NCBI RefSeq assembly: GCF_030209375.1
Contig: NZ_JARVSC010000005.1
Coordinates: 62,001-126,000, forward strand
DNA: 64,000 nt
From: Plantibacter sp. ME-Dv--P-122b
Lineage (GTDB): Bacteria > Actinomycetota > Actinomycetes > Actinomycetales > Microbacteriaceae
Direction: 5' to 3'
A program made the position numbers and the translations under genes. Shown piece by piece: positions 33,702 through 43,146 of the stretch. Each line of letters opens with the position of its first letter. Position 1 is the first letter of the stretch. The notes under the pieces were generated by a model. It saw only the letters and a program-made list of their open reading frames with translations. It was not told where the DNA came from and did no database searches.

Positions 33702-35204
33702 TCAGCCCTCGTGGAGGCTGGAGCGGGTGTCCTTGGCCAAGTGCCGCGGCAGCAGGATCGTGCAGACGAGTCCGACGACGGCGGCTGCAGCGCAGATCGC
33801 GAAGCTCAGGCGGAAGGCGTCCGCACTGGGTGTCGTGACGGTGCCGTCGGTGACGACCTGTGAGGCCAGGATGGCACCGATCACCGCACTCGCGATCGTG
33901 GAACCGAGCGTCCGCATGACGGAGTTGAGTCCGTTGGACGCCGCCGTCTCGCTGGGCGGGACTGCCCCCATGATGAGCGTCGGCATGGCGGCGTAGGCGA
34001 ACCCCACCCCGAAGCCGACCGCGGTGGCCGTGAGCACGGTGTGCCAGACCTCGGTCATGAGTCCGATCGCGATGGCGTACCCGATCGCGATGATCGCGAT
34101 GCCGATGAGCAGGCTCAACCGTGCGCCCTTGGCTGCGGTCAGGCGTGCGGCGACGGGCGACATGGCCCACATGATGAGACCGCTCGGCATGAGGCAGAGG
34201 CTCGCGATGAGCATGTTCTGGCCAAGGCCCACCCCGGTGCCGACCGGCGCCTCGAGGATGCCCGGGAGCACGACCGTGCTTCCGAAGAAGGCGAACCCGA
34301 CGGTGATCGATGCGAGGTTCGTGAAGAGCACCGTCCGTCTGGCGGCGATGCGCAGGTCGACGAGCGGACTGGCGGACCGTACCTCGAACCATCCCCAGAG
34401 CAGGAGCACGACGACGCCGCCGATCAAGCAGCTGAGGGTCCCCACGCTCGTCCAACCCCACTCGTTGCCTTTCGAGACGGCGAGGAGGATGGGGACGAGT
34501 CCCGCGGCGAGACCGATCGCGCCGATCCAGTCGAAACCGCCTTCGCTCCGAAGGGTGCTCACCGGGACGAAGCGTGCGACGAGGACGAAGCCGATGAGGC
34601 CGAGAGCACCGGCGACCCAGAACAGCACGTGCCAGTCGAGGTACTGCGAGATCACCGCGGAGATCGGCAGGCCGACGGCGCCGCCGATGCCGAGTGTGGC
34701 GCTCACGAGTGCGACCGCGGGGCCGAGGCGCTTCGCGTGGAGCACGTCGCGCAGGATGCTGATGCCGAGCGGGATCACGCCCATAGCCATCCCCTGGAGT
34801 GCCCGGGCGACGATGAGCGGGACGATCGTGGACGAGAAAGCGGCGAGCACCGAACCGGCCATCATGATCCCGAGCAGGATCAGCACCATCCGTCGTTTGC
34901 CGTAGAGGTCGCCGAGCCGACCGGCGATCGGGGTCGCGACCGCGGCCGACAGGAGCGTCGCCGTCACGACCCACATGCTGTCGGAGGCGTGCACGCCGAG
35001 GATCGTGGGGAGTGACGGCACGAGTGGGGTGACGAGCGTCATCATGAACGCCGCGACGAGCCCGGTGAAGGCGAGGCTCGTGACGACCGCCCGCTCCGGA
35101 AGCGGCTTGCTGAGCGCCGCCCGTTCCTCGTCGCTGAGCCAGGGACGCTCGGCCCCAGGCTGGTCCTCGTCGTGGTCGTCGGGCTGCGCTGAATCCTGCG
35201 TCAC
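33702..35204 (-). CDS. MFS transporter, DHA2 (14-TM) family
   Basis: The 500-residue protein has a charged N-terminus and about 14 membrane helices, with FTGLVAAFMMTLVTPLVPSLP in helix 1, GRLGDLYGKRRMV in loop 2-3 and GIGGAVGLPISAVI as motif C. Export of drugs or a metabolite is likely. The GTG at 35204 with AGGAACAGGA upstream is preferred to the longer frame. Its stop is 7 nt from the convergent recQ stop. It is transcribed in the same direction as the ABC operon, 114 nt away. Confidence 0.9.
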   Translation of the reverse strand: MTQDSAQPDDHDEDQPGAERPWLSDEERAALSKPLPERAVVTSLAFTGLVAAFMMTLVTPLVPSLPTILGVHASDSMWVVTATLLSAAVATPIAGRLGDLYGKRRMVLILLGIMMAGSVLAAFSSTIVPLIVARALQGMAMGVIPLGISILRDVLHAKRLGPAVALVSATLGIGGAVGLPISAVISQYLDWHVLFWVAGALGLIGFVLVARFVPVSTLRSEGGFDWIGAIGLAAGLVPILLAVSKGNEWGWTSVGTLSCLIGGVVVLLLWGWFEVRSASPLVDLRIAARRTVLFTNLASITVGFAFFGSTVVLPGILEAPVGTGVGLGQNMLIASLCLMPSGLIMWAMSPVAARLTAAKGARLSLLIGIAIIAIGYAIAIGLMTEVWHTVLTATAVGFGVGFAYAAMPTLIMGAVPPSETAASNGLNSVMRTLGSTIASAVIGAILASQVVTDGTVTTPSADAFRLSFAICAAAAVVGLVCTILLPRHLAKDTRSSLHEG

Positions 35205-35318
35205 GGGTCCTGTTCCTGTGGAGAGTCGATGCGGCCGAGGCCACTCGGAGTCGAACACCGGCCGTCGGCGCGCTATTCCCGGCTCGGCCGAGCCGATGTG
35301 TCGGACCCTGTCGTCGCC

Positions 35319-36101
35319 TCAGCGCGGGAGGCGGGGGATCGCCGCGATGAGCTGCTTCGTGTAGGCCTCGGCGGGATCGTGGAGGATCTGAGCGGTGGCG
35401 CCGGCCTCGACGACCTGCCCGTGTCGGAGGACCATGGTGCGTTCACACAGCGCTGCGACCGTGCCGAGGTCGTGCGAGACCATCACGAGCGCGAGGCCGT
35501 TCGAGGCCCGCAGCTCGGCGAGGAGCTCGATGATCTGGATCCTGGTGCTCATGTCGAGGGCGCTGACGGGCTCGTCGGCGAGGAGGAGCCTCGGGTTCGG
35601 GACGATCGCTCGGGCGATGGCGATCCGCTGCCGCTGGCCGCCGGAGAACTCGTGCGGGAACCGCGACGCCGCGTCGGCGGGCAGTCCCACCGCCTCGAGC
35701 GCCTCGGACGCGCGGACGGCCGCCTGCTCGGTGGTCGCCAGGCGGAGAGATCGCAGTGGTTCGGCCACGATGCGTCCGATGCGCTGCCGCGGATCGAGGG
35801 ACGAGTACGGATCCTGGAAGACGGCCTGCACCGATGCGCGGAACCGACGGACCCGCGTCCGGTCGCGGGGGTCCAGTGCGCTGCCGTCGAAGCGGACCGA
35901 GCCCGTGGTCGGCCGGTCGAGGCCGAGCAGCAGCCGGAGGAGGGTGCTCTTGCCGGCGCCGGACTGACCGACGATCCCGACGGCCTCGCCTGCGCCGACG
36001 GCCAGCGACACGTCGTCCAGGGCCTCCTGGCCGCCGCGGTACCGGAAACCGACCGCATCCAGCTCGAGGATCGGCGTCGTCGTGATCGGTGCATCGGTCA
36101 T
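35319..36101 (-). CDS. Peptide/nickel ABC transporter ATPase (DppF-like)
   Basis: The 260-residue ATPase has Walker A GQSGAGKST, Q loop, signature FSGGQRQRIAIARA, Walker B LLLADEP and the switch His in VSHDL. The C-terminal oligopeptide/dipeptide extension is short. It is the last gene of the ABC operon and its ATG overlaps the stop of the previous ATPase gene (ATGA). It works as a heterodimer with that protein. Confidence 0.92.
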   Translation of the reverse strand: MTDAPITTTPILELDAVGFRYRGGQEALDDVSLAVGAGEAVGIVGQSGAGKSTLLRLLLGLDRPTTGSVRFDGSALDPRDRTRVRRFRASVQAVFQDPYSSLDPRQRIGRIVAEPLRSLRLATTEQAAVRASEALEAVGLPADAASRFPHEFSGGQRQRIAIARAIVPNPRLLLADEPVSALDMSTRIQIIELLAELRASNGLALVMVSHDLGTVAALCERTMVLRHGQVVEAGATAQILHDPAEAYTKQLIAAIPRLPR

Positions 36102-36919
36102 CGTGGGTCCTCCAGCGCGTCGTCGAGCGCGCGGGCGCTGGCGACCAGACGACGGGTGTCTTGGTGCTGCGGCGCCGTCAGCACCTGCGCCACCGCGCCC
36201 CGCTCGACGGCGCGACCCTCGCTCAGCACGACCACCTCGTCGACCATGGTCGACACAACCGCGAGGTCGTGACTGATGAACAGGAGCGCCATGCCGCGGT
36301 CGCGGACGAGTCGGTCGATGAGCGCGAGCACCTCCGCCTGGACGGTCACGTCGAGCGCCGTGGTCGGCTCGTCCGCGATGAGGAGCTGCGGGCGACCGGC
36401 GAGCGCGATGGCGATCGCGATGCGCTGCCGCTGCCCGCCGGACAGCTCATGGGGATAGGAGGCGGCGATGCGCACGGTGTCGGTGAGCGACACCTCGACG
36501 AGGGCTGCTTCGACGGCCTCCCTGAGTCGATCTCCCCGGAGTCCCAGATGGCGACGCAGGGGCTCGGCGAGCTGGGCGCCGACCCGCATGAGCGGGTCGA
36601 GTGCGGTCAGCGGCTCCTGGAAGACGAGCCCGGCCACCCGACCGCGGAGTGGCCGCAGCGCGCGGTCGGGGGCATCGATCACCTGCGTGCCGGCCAGTTC
36701 GACGCTGCCGCTCGCGCGCAGCTGTTCGCCGAGCAGCCCGATCACCGCGAGGGACGTCAAGGACTTCCCGGACCCGGAACCGCCGATGAGGCCGAGGCGA
36801 CCCCCGGCGGCGATCGTCAGGTCCAGTCCGTCGAGGAGCGGTCGGTCTGCGCCGTCGGGAGCGCCGCGCCGGGCGCCTCGGGTGATGGTCAGGCCGGAGA
36901 TGTCGAGGAGGTCGCTCAT
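36098..36919 (-). CDS. Peptide/nickel ABC transporter ATPase (DppD-like)
   Basis: The 273-residue ATPase has Walker A GGSGSGKSL, signature LSGGQRQRIAIAIA, Walker B LLIADEP and ISHDL. The fourth Walker A residue block ends in Ser-Leu rather than Ser-Thr, seen in some DppD proteins. It is coupled to both neighbours by 4-nt ATGA overlaps, so stoichiometric production with permease and second ATPase is expected. Confidence 0.92.
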   Translation of the reverse strand: MSDLLDISGLTITRGARRGAPDGADRPLLDGLDLTIAAGGRLGLIGGSGSGKSLTSLAVIGLLGEQLRASGSVELAGTQVIDAPDRALRPLRGRVAGLVFQEPLTALDPLMRVGAQLAEPLRRHLGLRGDRLREAVEAALVEVSLTDTVRIAASYPHELSGGQRQRIAIAIALAGRPQLLIADEPTTALDVTVQAEVLALIDRLVRDRGMALLFISHDLAVVSTMVDEVVVLSEGRAVERGAVAQVLTAPQHQDTRRLVASARALDDALEDPR

Positions 36920-37782
36920 GCGCCACGCCTCCTCGTCGGATCGCCGAGGTCCCGCAGACCGTCCGCGATGAAGTTGACACCCACCACGAGCATCACCACG
37001 GCGACCCCAGGAGCGATCGCGCCGATCGGTGCCGTCGTGACGGTGGCCTGTGCCTCCTGCAGCAGGCGACCCCAGGAGGCGTTCGGCGGCGGCGCGCCGA
37101 GACCGAGGTACGACAGGCTCGCCTCGGCGAGGACGGCGATGCCGAACTGCAGCGCGAGGTTGACGCTCAGGGTGGGCCAGATGTTCGGGAGCACGTGCTG
37201 GCCGATGACACCGGCCCAGCTCGTCCCGGCGGTCCTGGCCGCGACCACGTACTGCTCGCTGAGGACCCGCTTCGTCAGGATCCGGGTCAGCCGGGCCACG
37301 ATGGCCGACATGGCGAGTCCGATCGCGATGATGGCGGTGCCGAGTGACGCGCCCTGGGCGGCCACGATGAGCATGGCGAGCAGCAGTACCGGGAAGGCGA
37401 TCACGACGTCGAGCGCGGCGGAGATCGTGTCGTCCAGCCAGGCCGACGCGAAGGCCGCGGCGAGTCCCACGGCGATCCCGATGACCGCCCCGACCGCGAC
37501 GGCCCCGGCGCCGGTCGCGAGGGCGATGCGCGCGCCGATCATGAGCTGGGTCATGAGGTCGCGACCGAGCTTGTCGGTACCCAGCCAGTGGGTGCCGCTC
37601 GGGCCCTCGAGGCGACCGCCGGAGGTGTCCGTCGGGGCGAAGGGCAACCACACGAGCGAGACGGCCGCCAGGACGGCGATGACGCCGACGAGGACGAGTC
37701 CGACGGTCAGCGTCGCGGACCGGGCGCGGCGCCGCAGCCGGCGTCGGTCGGCGAGTGCGGTCTGGGCGTCGACGGCGCTCAT
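36916..37782 (-). CDS. Peptide/nickel ABC transporter permease (DppC-like)
   Basis: The 288-residue permease has an N-terminal OppC_N helix (about 24-47), a periplasmic stretch with HWLGTDKLGRDLMTQLMIGARIAL, then five helices with the EAA loop (EQYVVAARTAGTSWAGVIGQHVLPN). It pairs with the DppB-like protein encoded just upstream, with which it overlaps by 4 nt. Confidence 0.93.
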   Translation of the reverse strand: MSAVDAQTALADRRRLRRRARSATLTVGLVLVGVIAVLAAVSLVWLPFAPTDTSGGRLEGPSGTHWLGTDKLGRDLMTQLMIGARIALATGAGAVAVGAVIGIAVGLAAAFASAWLDDTISAALDVVIAFPVLLLAMLIVAAQGASLGTAIIAIGLAMSAIVARLTRILTKRVLSEQYVVAARTAGTSWAGVIGQHVLPNIWPTLSVNLALQFGIAVLAEASLSYLGLGAPPPNASWGRLLQEAQATVTTAPIGAIAPGVAVVMLVVGVNFIADGLRDLGDPTRRRGA

Positions 37783-38747
37783 CGGAGCCCGTTCCCCGAG
37801 ATCGAGGTGCGCAGACGCGGATCGATGAGCCGCTGCGCGATGTCGGCCACGAAGCCCGTCAGGAGGACGACGAGGGTCGAGACGAGGAGGATGCCCTGGA
37901 TGTTCGGGTAGTCGTGCTGCTGGATCGCCGTCAGGAGCATGGACCCGAGGCCGGGCAGGCTGAAGACGCTCTCGACCACGACGGCGCCGAGGAAGGTGGT
38001 GGCGAGCTCGATGCCGAGGATCGCGACGACGGGCACCGCGGCGTTCCGGGCGCCGTGTCGGAGCAGGGCCTCGCCGAAGCCGGCTCCCTGCGCCCGTGCG
38101 GAGCGCAGATAGTCGCTCCCGACCACGTCGAGCGTGGCGGAACGGACGTATCGGGTGATGGACGCACTCATGACGATGGCGATGGTGATGACCGGGAGGG
38201 CGAGGCTCGTGAGCGCCGCCGCGGGGTCTGCCCAGTCGTCGCGCGGGAAGCCGCCGGACGGGAACAGCCGGAGCGTCACCGCGAACACGCTGACGAGCAG
38301 GATGCCGACCCAGAACACCGGCACGGCGATGCCGAGCTGCGAGAGGCCGGACAACGCGATGCCGTACCAGCGGTCGGCCCGGAGCGCGGACACGACACCG
38401 GCCACGAGGGCGAGCACCACGGCGAGGAGGAACGCGAGGAGCGTCAGCGGCACGGTGACCTGGAGGCGCGACGCGATCTCGGGTCCGACCGGGAGCGAAC
38501 TCACGAACGAGGAACCGAGGTCGAGGGTGAGGACGCCGCCGAACCAGGCGGTGAACTGCTCGCCGAGCGGTCGGTCGGCTCCCACCTGCTCACGCGCCGC
38601 GTCGATCTGCTCCTGCGTGGCGTTCACCGAGAGCAGGGCGTTCGACGGGTCGCCCGGCAGCAGCCGGAGCAGCACGAACAGCACGGTCATGGCGACGAGG
38701 AACGACACCACGAGGAACGCGGATCGGCGCAGCAGGTAAGCGAGCAT
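37779..38747 (-). CDS. Peptide/nickel ABC transporter permease (DppB-like)
   Basis: The 322-residue permease starts MLAYLLRRSAFLVVSFL with GDPSNALL, typical of OppB/DppB, and has six helices with an EAA loop (GSDYLRSARAQGAGFGEALLRHGARN). The ATG at 38747 avoids an Arg-rich upstream extension. A strong hairpin lies between it and the binding-protein gene. Confidence 0.93.
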   Translation of the reverse strand: MLAYLLRRSAFLVVSFLVAMTVLFVLLRLLPGDPSNALLSVNATQEQIDAAREQVGADRPLGEQFTAWFGGVLTLDLGSSFVSSLPVGPEIASRLQVTVPLTLLAFLLAVVLALVAGVVSALRADRWYGIALSGLSQLGIAVPVFWVGILLVSVFAVTLRLFPSGGFPRDDWADPAAALTSLALPVITIAIVMSASITRYVRSATLDVVGSDYLRSARAQGAGFGEALLRHGARNAAVPVVAILGIELATTFLGAVVVESVFSLPGLGSMLLTAIQQHDYPNIQGILLVSTLVVLLTGFVADIAQRLIDPRLRTSISGNGLR

Positions 38748-38769
38748 GGTGGACCTCAGCGTAGCGAGG

Positions 38770-38803
38770 CCCGGGCCGACCGGGCGGTGCCGGTCGGCCC
38801 GGG
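38770..38803 (-). other. Intergenic hairpin inside the ABC operon
   Basis: CCCGGGCCGACCGG (38770-38783) pairs perfectly with 38790-38803 around a 6-nt loop, in the 62-nt gap between the binding-protein gene and the first permease gene. Such hairpins often protect the upstream mRNA part and partly terminate, so that more binding protein than permease is made (inference). Confidence 0.7.
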
Positions 38804-38809
38804 CGACGA

Positions 38810-40303
38810 CTACTTGCGGACGATGTCCGCCACGAAGAACTGCGAGTTCAGGCCGTTGACGCCGTACCCCGAGACGTCGCTCGCGGCGACGACGATCTGC
38901 GGGTAGAGGTAGAGCCACACGCTCGCCGCGTCCTCGGCGATCTGCTCATTGACCAGCTTCAGCTTCGCCGTCTGCTCCTCGGTGGTCGTCGCCTGCTCGG
39001 CCTCCGACACCCACTGGGTCACCTCGGGGTTGTCGTAGCCCCAGTAGAAGTCCGGGTTGCCGTACCAGACGACGTCGCGGTCGTTCACGTGCTCCTGGAG
39101 GGTCGCCTGGAAGTCACGTTCCTTGAACACCTTCGAGTACCACTCGTCGGCGCTGATCGTGTTGATCTCGACCGTGATGCCGACCTTCGCGAGTTCACTC
39201 TGGAGGAACTCGGCGACGGCCGGGTGCGGGTCGTAGCTCGGGGTGTCGAGGGTGAAGGTGAAGCCGTCGGCGAAGCCCGCTTCGGCGAGCTGCTGCTTGG
39301 CGAGCTCGGGGTCGTACGGGTTCACCTGCGTGAGGTCCTCGTACCAGGGGTCGGTCGGCGGGACCATCGATCCGATGAGCGTGCCGTAGTCGCCCCAGAT
39401 GGAGGAGAGCAGCTTCTTGGTGTCGATCGCGGAGTACACGGCCTTGCGGACGAGCGCCTGGTCGAACGGGGCGACCCGGTCGTTGAAGGCGAGCAGCTCC
39501 TTCGTCGTGGAGTCGCCGTCGGAGACGACGTAGTCCGCATTGTCGGTGAACTGGCTCAGCTGGTCGGGGCTCTGCACGCTCGTGATGATGTCGATCTGCT
39601 TCGTGACGAGCGCATTGCTGAGCGCGGTCGCGTCGGTGAAGTAGGTGAAGACCACCTCCGCGTTCTTGGCGGGCTCACCCCAGTAGCCGTCCCAGCGCTC
39701 GAGGCTCAGGGTGCTGCCGCGCTTCCAGTCGCCGAGCGTGTACGGGCCCGTGCCGTCCTCGGTGGTCTTGAGGTCCTTCGCCGCGTCGTTGACGATCCAG
39801 ACGTAGCTCAGGTTGTAGATGAAGGAGATGGAACGCTCGGAGAGGGTGATGACGACCGTCTTGTCGTCGGGGGTCGCGATGTCGGAGATCACCGCGAAGC
39901 TGCTCTTCCGTGCCGACTGCGAGTCCTCGGCCGTCACGGCTTCGATGCTCGACTTCACGTCCGCCGAGGTGAGCGGGTCGCCGGAGTGGAAGGTGACGCC
40001 GTCCTCGAGGGTGAAGGTGTACGTCAGGCCGTCGTCGCTCACCGCGCTGTCGGCGGCGAGCACCGGCTCGACCTCGCCGTCGTCCGTGAGGCGGTACAGG
40101 CCCTCGTACACGTTGCCGGTGAAGGCCTCCGTGACGCCCTGGCCGCCGCCGCCGGTGTTGCTGAGGTTCTGCGGCTCGTAGAGCGAGCCGACGGCGATGG
40201 TCGCGTCGTCGCCCGTCGCCGAGCTGCCACCACCACCGGCGCAGCCGGCGAGGGCGACGGCGGCGGCGACGGACAGGGCGACGAGCCCGATGGTTCTCTT
40301 CAC
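38810..40303 (-). CDS. Peptide/nickel-type ABC substrate-binding lipoprotein
   Basis: The 497-residue SBP_bac_5 protein has a signal peptide with lipobox LAGC (Cys21), a Gly/Ser linker, then the long two-lobe domain (GSLYEPQNLSN ... YEGLYRLTDDGEVEPVLA ... VTFHSGDPLTSADVKSSIEAV). It should be anchored outside the membrane and give oligopeptide- or opine/nickel-like solutes to the permeases. The ligand cannot be told from sequence. It is the second gene of the operon, after DUF1684. Confidence 0.93.
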   Translation of the reverse strand: MKRTIGLVALSVAAAVALAGCAGGGGSSATGDDATIAVGSLYEPQNLSNTGGGGQGVTEAFTGNVYEGLYRLTDDGEVEPVLAADSAVSDDGLTYTFTLEDGVTFHSGDPLTSADVKSSIEAVTAEDSQSARKSSFAVISDIATPDDKTVVITLSERSISFIYNLSYVWIVNDAAKDLKTTEDGTGPYTLGDWKRGSTLSLERWDGYWGEPAKNAEVVFTYFTDATALSNALVTKQIDIITSVQSPDQLSQFTDNADYVVSDGDSTTKELLAFNDRVAPFDQALVRKAVYSAIDTKKLLSSIWGDYGTLIGSMVPPTDPWYEDLTQVNPYDPELAKQQLAEAGFADGFTFTLDTPSYDPHPAVAEFLQSELAKVGITVEINTISADEWYSKVFKERDFQATLQEHVNDRDVVWYGNPDFYWGYDNPEVTQWVSEAEQATTTEEQTAKLKLVNEQIAEDAASVWLYLYPQIVVAASDVSGYGVNGLNSQFFVADIVRK

Positions 40304-40359
40304 GGATACTCCTGTGGTGTGGGGGTGATGCTGCTGGTGCAGGCTGTGGGGTGCCGGGG

Positions 40360-41124
40360 TCAGACGGCGTAGAGGTCGAAGCCCTCGCGGAACCGGACGA
40401 TCCGTTCCCCGGCGAGGACCGCTCCGGCGAACCGGTTCTGCGGCGGCGGCATCGGACAGTTGTACTGCACGGAGAAGCCGCAGGGCGGCACGAACGCGCG
40501 GTTGAAGTCGAGGACGACGTCGCCCGCCGTGCCGAAGCCGCCGTCGTCGGTCCGCTGCACGAACAGGAACCGGCCGGCGCCGTAGGTGCCCGACTCGTCA
40601 TCGCGGCCGTTCGTCGCGTCGCCGAACACGAGGAGGAGCGTGCCGCCGTCGTCGAAGGCGCTCATCGTGTACTCGACGCCGTCCCGCGTGAACACGATGT
40701 CGCCGGGCACGACGAGCTCACGTGATCCGCCGTTGTCGCGGATGTGCTCGAACGGGACGGTCCGCGAGCCGTCGACGGGCGTGAAGCGCGCCGTCTGGAC
40801 CCAGGCGGCGTCGTACGGGAAGACCTCGATGCCCTCGAAGGCGCGGATGGCGGGCGCGTTCGCGTCCCACCGGCGGATGCCGACCTCGTCCTGGCCCGTG
40901 TCGAGGTGGGTGCGGCGGAGCGTCGTCACGGTGACGCCGCTCGGCTGCTCGGCGGCGATGGCGGCCGCGGCCTCGTCGACGGTGGACGGCGTCTCCTCCA
41001 TGAGCCAGCGCGTCTCGACGAGGGCGAGGTTGCCGAGCGGCGCGGTCACGGCGGCTCGACGCTCGTCGCGCCAGGCGTCGTGCTCGGCGATCGCGTCCGG
41101 CTGCGGGGAGGTGTGGATCGGCAT
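40360..41124 (-). CDS. DUF1684 family protein, first gene of the ABC operon
   Basis: The 254-residue protein contains the DUF1684 hallmarks: WRDERRAAVTAPLGNLALVETRW near the start, and the C-terminal VVLDFNRAFVPPCGFSVQYNCPMPPPQNR with three conserved Pro and Cys clusters. It has no signal peptide. The family function is unknown. It lies 56 nt upstream of the substrate-binding protein on the same strand, so it probably acts on the imported compound or is regulated with it. GGAG precedes the ATG. Confidence 0.88.
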   Translation of the reverse strand: MPIHTSPQPDAIAEHDAWRDERRAAVTAPLGNLALVETRWLMEETPSTVDEAAAAIAAEQPSGVTVTTLRRTHLDTGQDEVGIRRWDANAPAIRAFEGIEVFPYDAAWVQTARFTPVDGSRTVPFEHIRDNGGSRELVVPGDIVFTRDGVEYTMSAFDDGGTLLLVFGDATNGRDDESGTYGAGRFLFVQRTDDGGFGTAGDVVLDFNRAFVPPCGFSVQYNCPMPPPQNRFAGAVLAGERIVRFREGFDLYAV

Positions 41125-41274
41125 GTCTCGATTCTCCGGGTGACGACGGGCGGGTCCCAATCGTGTGTCCTTCGGAGTCCAGCTCGATTCGGGCGGGAAC
41201 TATTCCCGAGCGCGGCGACGACTCTGCGTGGGACGGCGAGCGACGGGGTCCCGCCGTTCTGGGAGGATGTCCTC

Positions 41275-41739
41275 ATGAACGCCACGCTCGTCCGCATGCC
41301 CGCCGACCGACTGCGGGGGTGGATGCTCGCCGCGAACGCGCAGTACCGCCTCGAACGCATCGAGGCGGGGGAGACCGAGGCAGAGGCGACGGCGAAGGCG
41401 GCGCAGTCCCTCGCCGAGACGTTCCCGGCCGGCCGGCTCCAGGTCGGACACCTCGTCTTCGAGGTGGTCCTCGACGAAGCCGCGGTCGGCGTGCTCTGGA
41501 TCGGACCGCGGAGCACGAGCCACCCGGACGAGTGGTGGGTCTGGGACGTGGAGATCGACGAGTCGTTCCGCGGGCGTGGGATCGGCCGACAGGCCATGCA
41601 GCTCGCCGAGGCGGCGGCCAAGGAGCAGGGCGCGAAGACACTGGGGTTGAACGTCTTCGGGTTCAACCGGATCGCGCGCGGCCTCTACGAGTCGCTCGGC
41701 TACGAGACGATGGCCGTGCAGATGCGCAAGGCGCTCTAA
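41275..41739 (+). CDS. GNAT-family N-acetyltransferase
   Basis: The 154-residue protein has the acetyl-CoA loop in DESFRGRGIGRQAM (R/Q-x-x-G-x-G/A) and the C-terminal LGLNVFGFNRIARGLYESLGYE of GNAT enzymes, with WWVWDVEI on the central strand. The substrate is unknown. GGGAGG lies 8 nt before the ATG. The stop overlaps the stop of the convergent alarmone synthetase gene by 4 nt. Confidence 0.9.
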   Translation: MNATLVRMPADRLRGWMLAANAQYRLERIEAGETEAEATAKAAQSLAETFPAGRLQVGHLVFEVVLDEAAVGVLWIGPRSTSHPDEWWVWDVEIDESFRGRGIGRQAMQLAEAAAKEQGAKTLGLNVFGFNRIARGLYESLGYETMAVQMRKAL

Positions 41740-42482
41740 CGCGGGTCGAGCCCGTCGATCAGCTCGGTCATGACCCGGTCGGCGAGCGACGGAGGCTTCG
41801 GGTGGCCGTCGGCGGTGGTCCGAGAGGTCGTCGTCTGGTCGAGCGCGAGGACCTCACCGTGGAGGTGCTCCATCTTCGCGTCGAGTCTGGAGGCCGCCTC
41901 GGCGGCGTGCTTGAGTTCGGCGAGCAGACTGTCCGGCACGGCCTTGTCGTACTTGTAGTAGATCTTGTGTTCGAGGCTCGCCCAGAAGTCCATGGCGATC
42001 GTGCGGAACTGGATCTCGACGGGAACCTGCACGACACCGTCCGACATGAACACCGGAACCTCGACGATCACGTGGAGGCTCTGGTACCCGTTCGGCTTCG
42101 GGTTCGCGATGTAGTCCTTGACCTTCACCACGGTGATGTCCTGCTGGCTCGTCAGGAGCTCGAACACCTTGTACGTGTCGGAGATGAAGCTGCAGGTGAC
42201 GCGGATGCCCGCGATGTCCGTGATGTGTTCGCGGATGTCGTCGATGTCCTGGCCGTACTGCTTGCGCTCGATCTTGCCGATGATGCTCTCCGGCGACTTC
42301 AACCGCGAGCTGATGTGCTCGATCGGGTTGTAGTCGTGGATCTGCGTGAACTCCTCCTTGAGGATGTTGAGCTTCGTCGTGATCTCGTCGATGCCGAACT
42401 TGTACAGCATCATGAACCGCGTGAACTCGTCCTTGAGGCGCTTGAGCTCCTCGAGGTTGTCCGACGACGTTGGTCCGGTCAT
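41736..42482 (-). CDS. Small alarmone synthetase ((p)ppGpp synthetase, RelA_SpoT domain)
   Basis: The 248-residue protein has only the synthetase domain: RLKSPESI (60-67), GYQSLH (132-137), EIQFRT (156-161) and His172 in FWASLEHKIYYK. It lacks the HD hydrolase and the TGS/ACT regulatory parts of Rel. It makes pppGpp/ppGpp from GTP/GDP and ATP. The C-terminal tail of about 40 residues is extra. It may act next to a full Rel encoded elsewhere. No ribosome site better than GGAG 10 nt upstream is seen. Confidence 0.92.
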   Translation of the reverse strand: MTGPTSSDNLEELKRLKDEFTRFMMLYKFGIDEITTKLNILKEEFTQIHDYNPIEHISSRLKSPESIIGKIERKQYGQDIDDIREHITDIAGIRVTCSFISDTYKVFELLTSQQDITVVKVKDYIANPKPNGYQSLHVIVEVPVFMSDGVVQVPVEIQFRTIAMDFWASLEHKIYYKYDKAVPDSLLAELKHAAEAASRLDAKMEHLHGEVLALDQTTTSRTTADGHPKPPSLADRVMTELIDGLDPR

Positions 42483-42593
42483 GGGGGTGCGCTCCAGCTC
42501 TGTCTCCGACGGGCCGACGGCCCGCTCGAACTCTACTGAAGCGGCCTTGGAACGCCTCTCAGCCTCCTGTGAATCAGGACCGTGCTGGGCAGT

Positions 42594-43049
42594 TCAGTGC
42601 TGCAGCGCTGCCCGGCGCCGTGACGAGGCCTGGAGTCGCCTGGCGCGCCCGGCGGTCAGCATCAGGCCGAGGACGACCCCGGCGACGGCACCGGAGGTGT
42701 TCGCGAGGAGGTCCCGAGGATCGCTCACGCGTCCGGGAATCGCGAGCTGCGCGGCCTCGATGGCGACCGTCAGCGTCGCTGCGACGAGGATGGCGAGCCA
42801 CCAACGTCGCCGTCCGAGCAGGAGCAGGAAGAAGACACCGATCGGCACGAACATGGCGATGTTGGCCCCGAACTCCAGGCGCTCGTAGGTGACCCATGCC
42901 GTCGACTCCCACCGGGCGAGGATGTCGACGAGTCGGTACACGAGGGACTCGGTCCGGCCGTCGAAGGGCCGCGGGCCGAGGGTGACGGCCGCCACGAGCG
43001 CGAGGTACACCACGGTGAGGGTGCTGAGCACGGGATGGCGGCGGAACAT
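42594..43049 (-). CDS. VanZ-family membrane protein
   Basis: The 151-residue protein has four helices, starting LSTLTVVYLALVAAVTLGPRPF, with NIAMFVPIGVFFLLLL and a conserved EAAQL-x-IPGRVSDPRDLLANTSGAVAG pattern, the VanZ signature. VanZ-like proteins have been linked to glycopeptide tolerance and lipid flipping, but the actual role here is unknown. CATGCT lies 6 nt before the ATG (leaderless; 43056-43061). Confidence 0.88.
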   Translation of the reverse strand: MFRRHPVLSTLTVVYLALVAAVTLGPRPFDGRTESLVYRLVDILARWESTAWVTYERLEFGANIAMFVPIGVFFLLLLGRRRWWLAILVAATLTVAIEAAQLAIPGRVSDPRDLLANTSGAVAGVVLGLMLTAGRARRLQASSRRRAALQH

Positions 43050-43146
43050 CGGCCCAGCATGCCCGAGTCACCTTGGCGGCGCTTGAGTGTTCCCTGGACG
43101 GGGACGATGCGTCGCCGATGAGGCAGGGAGGGTTGTCAGCTGCGCG

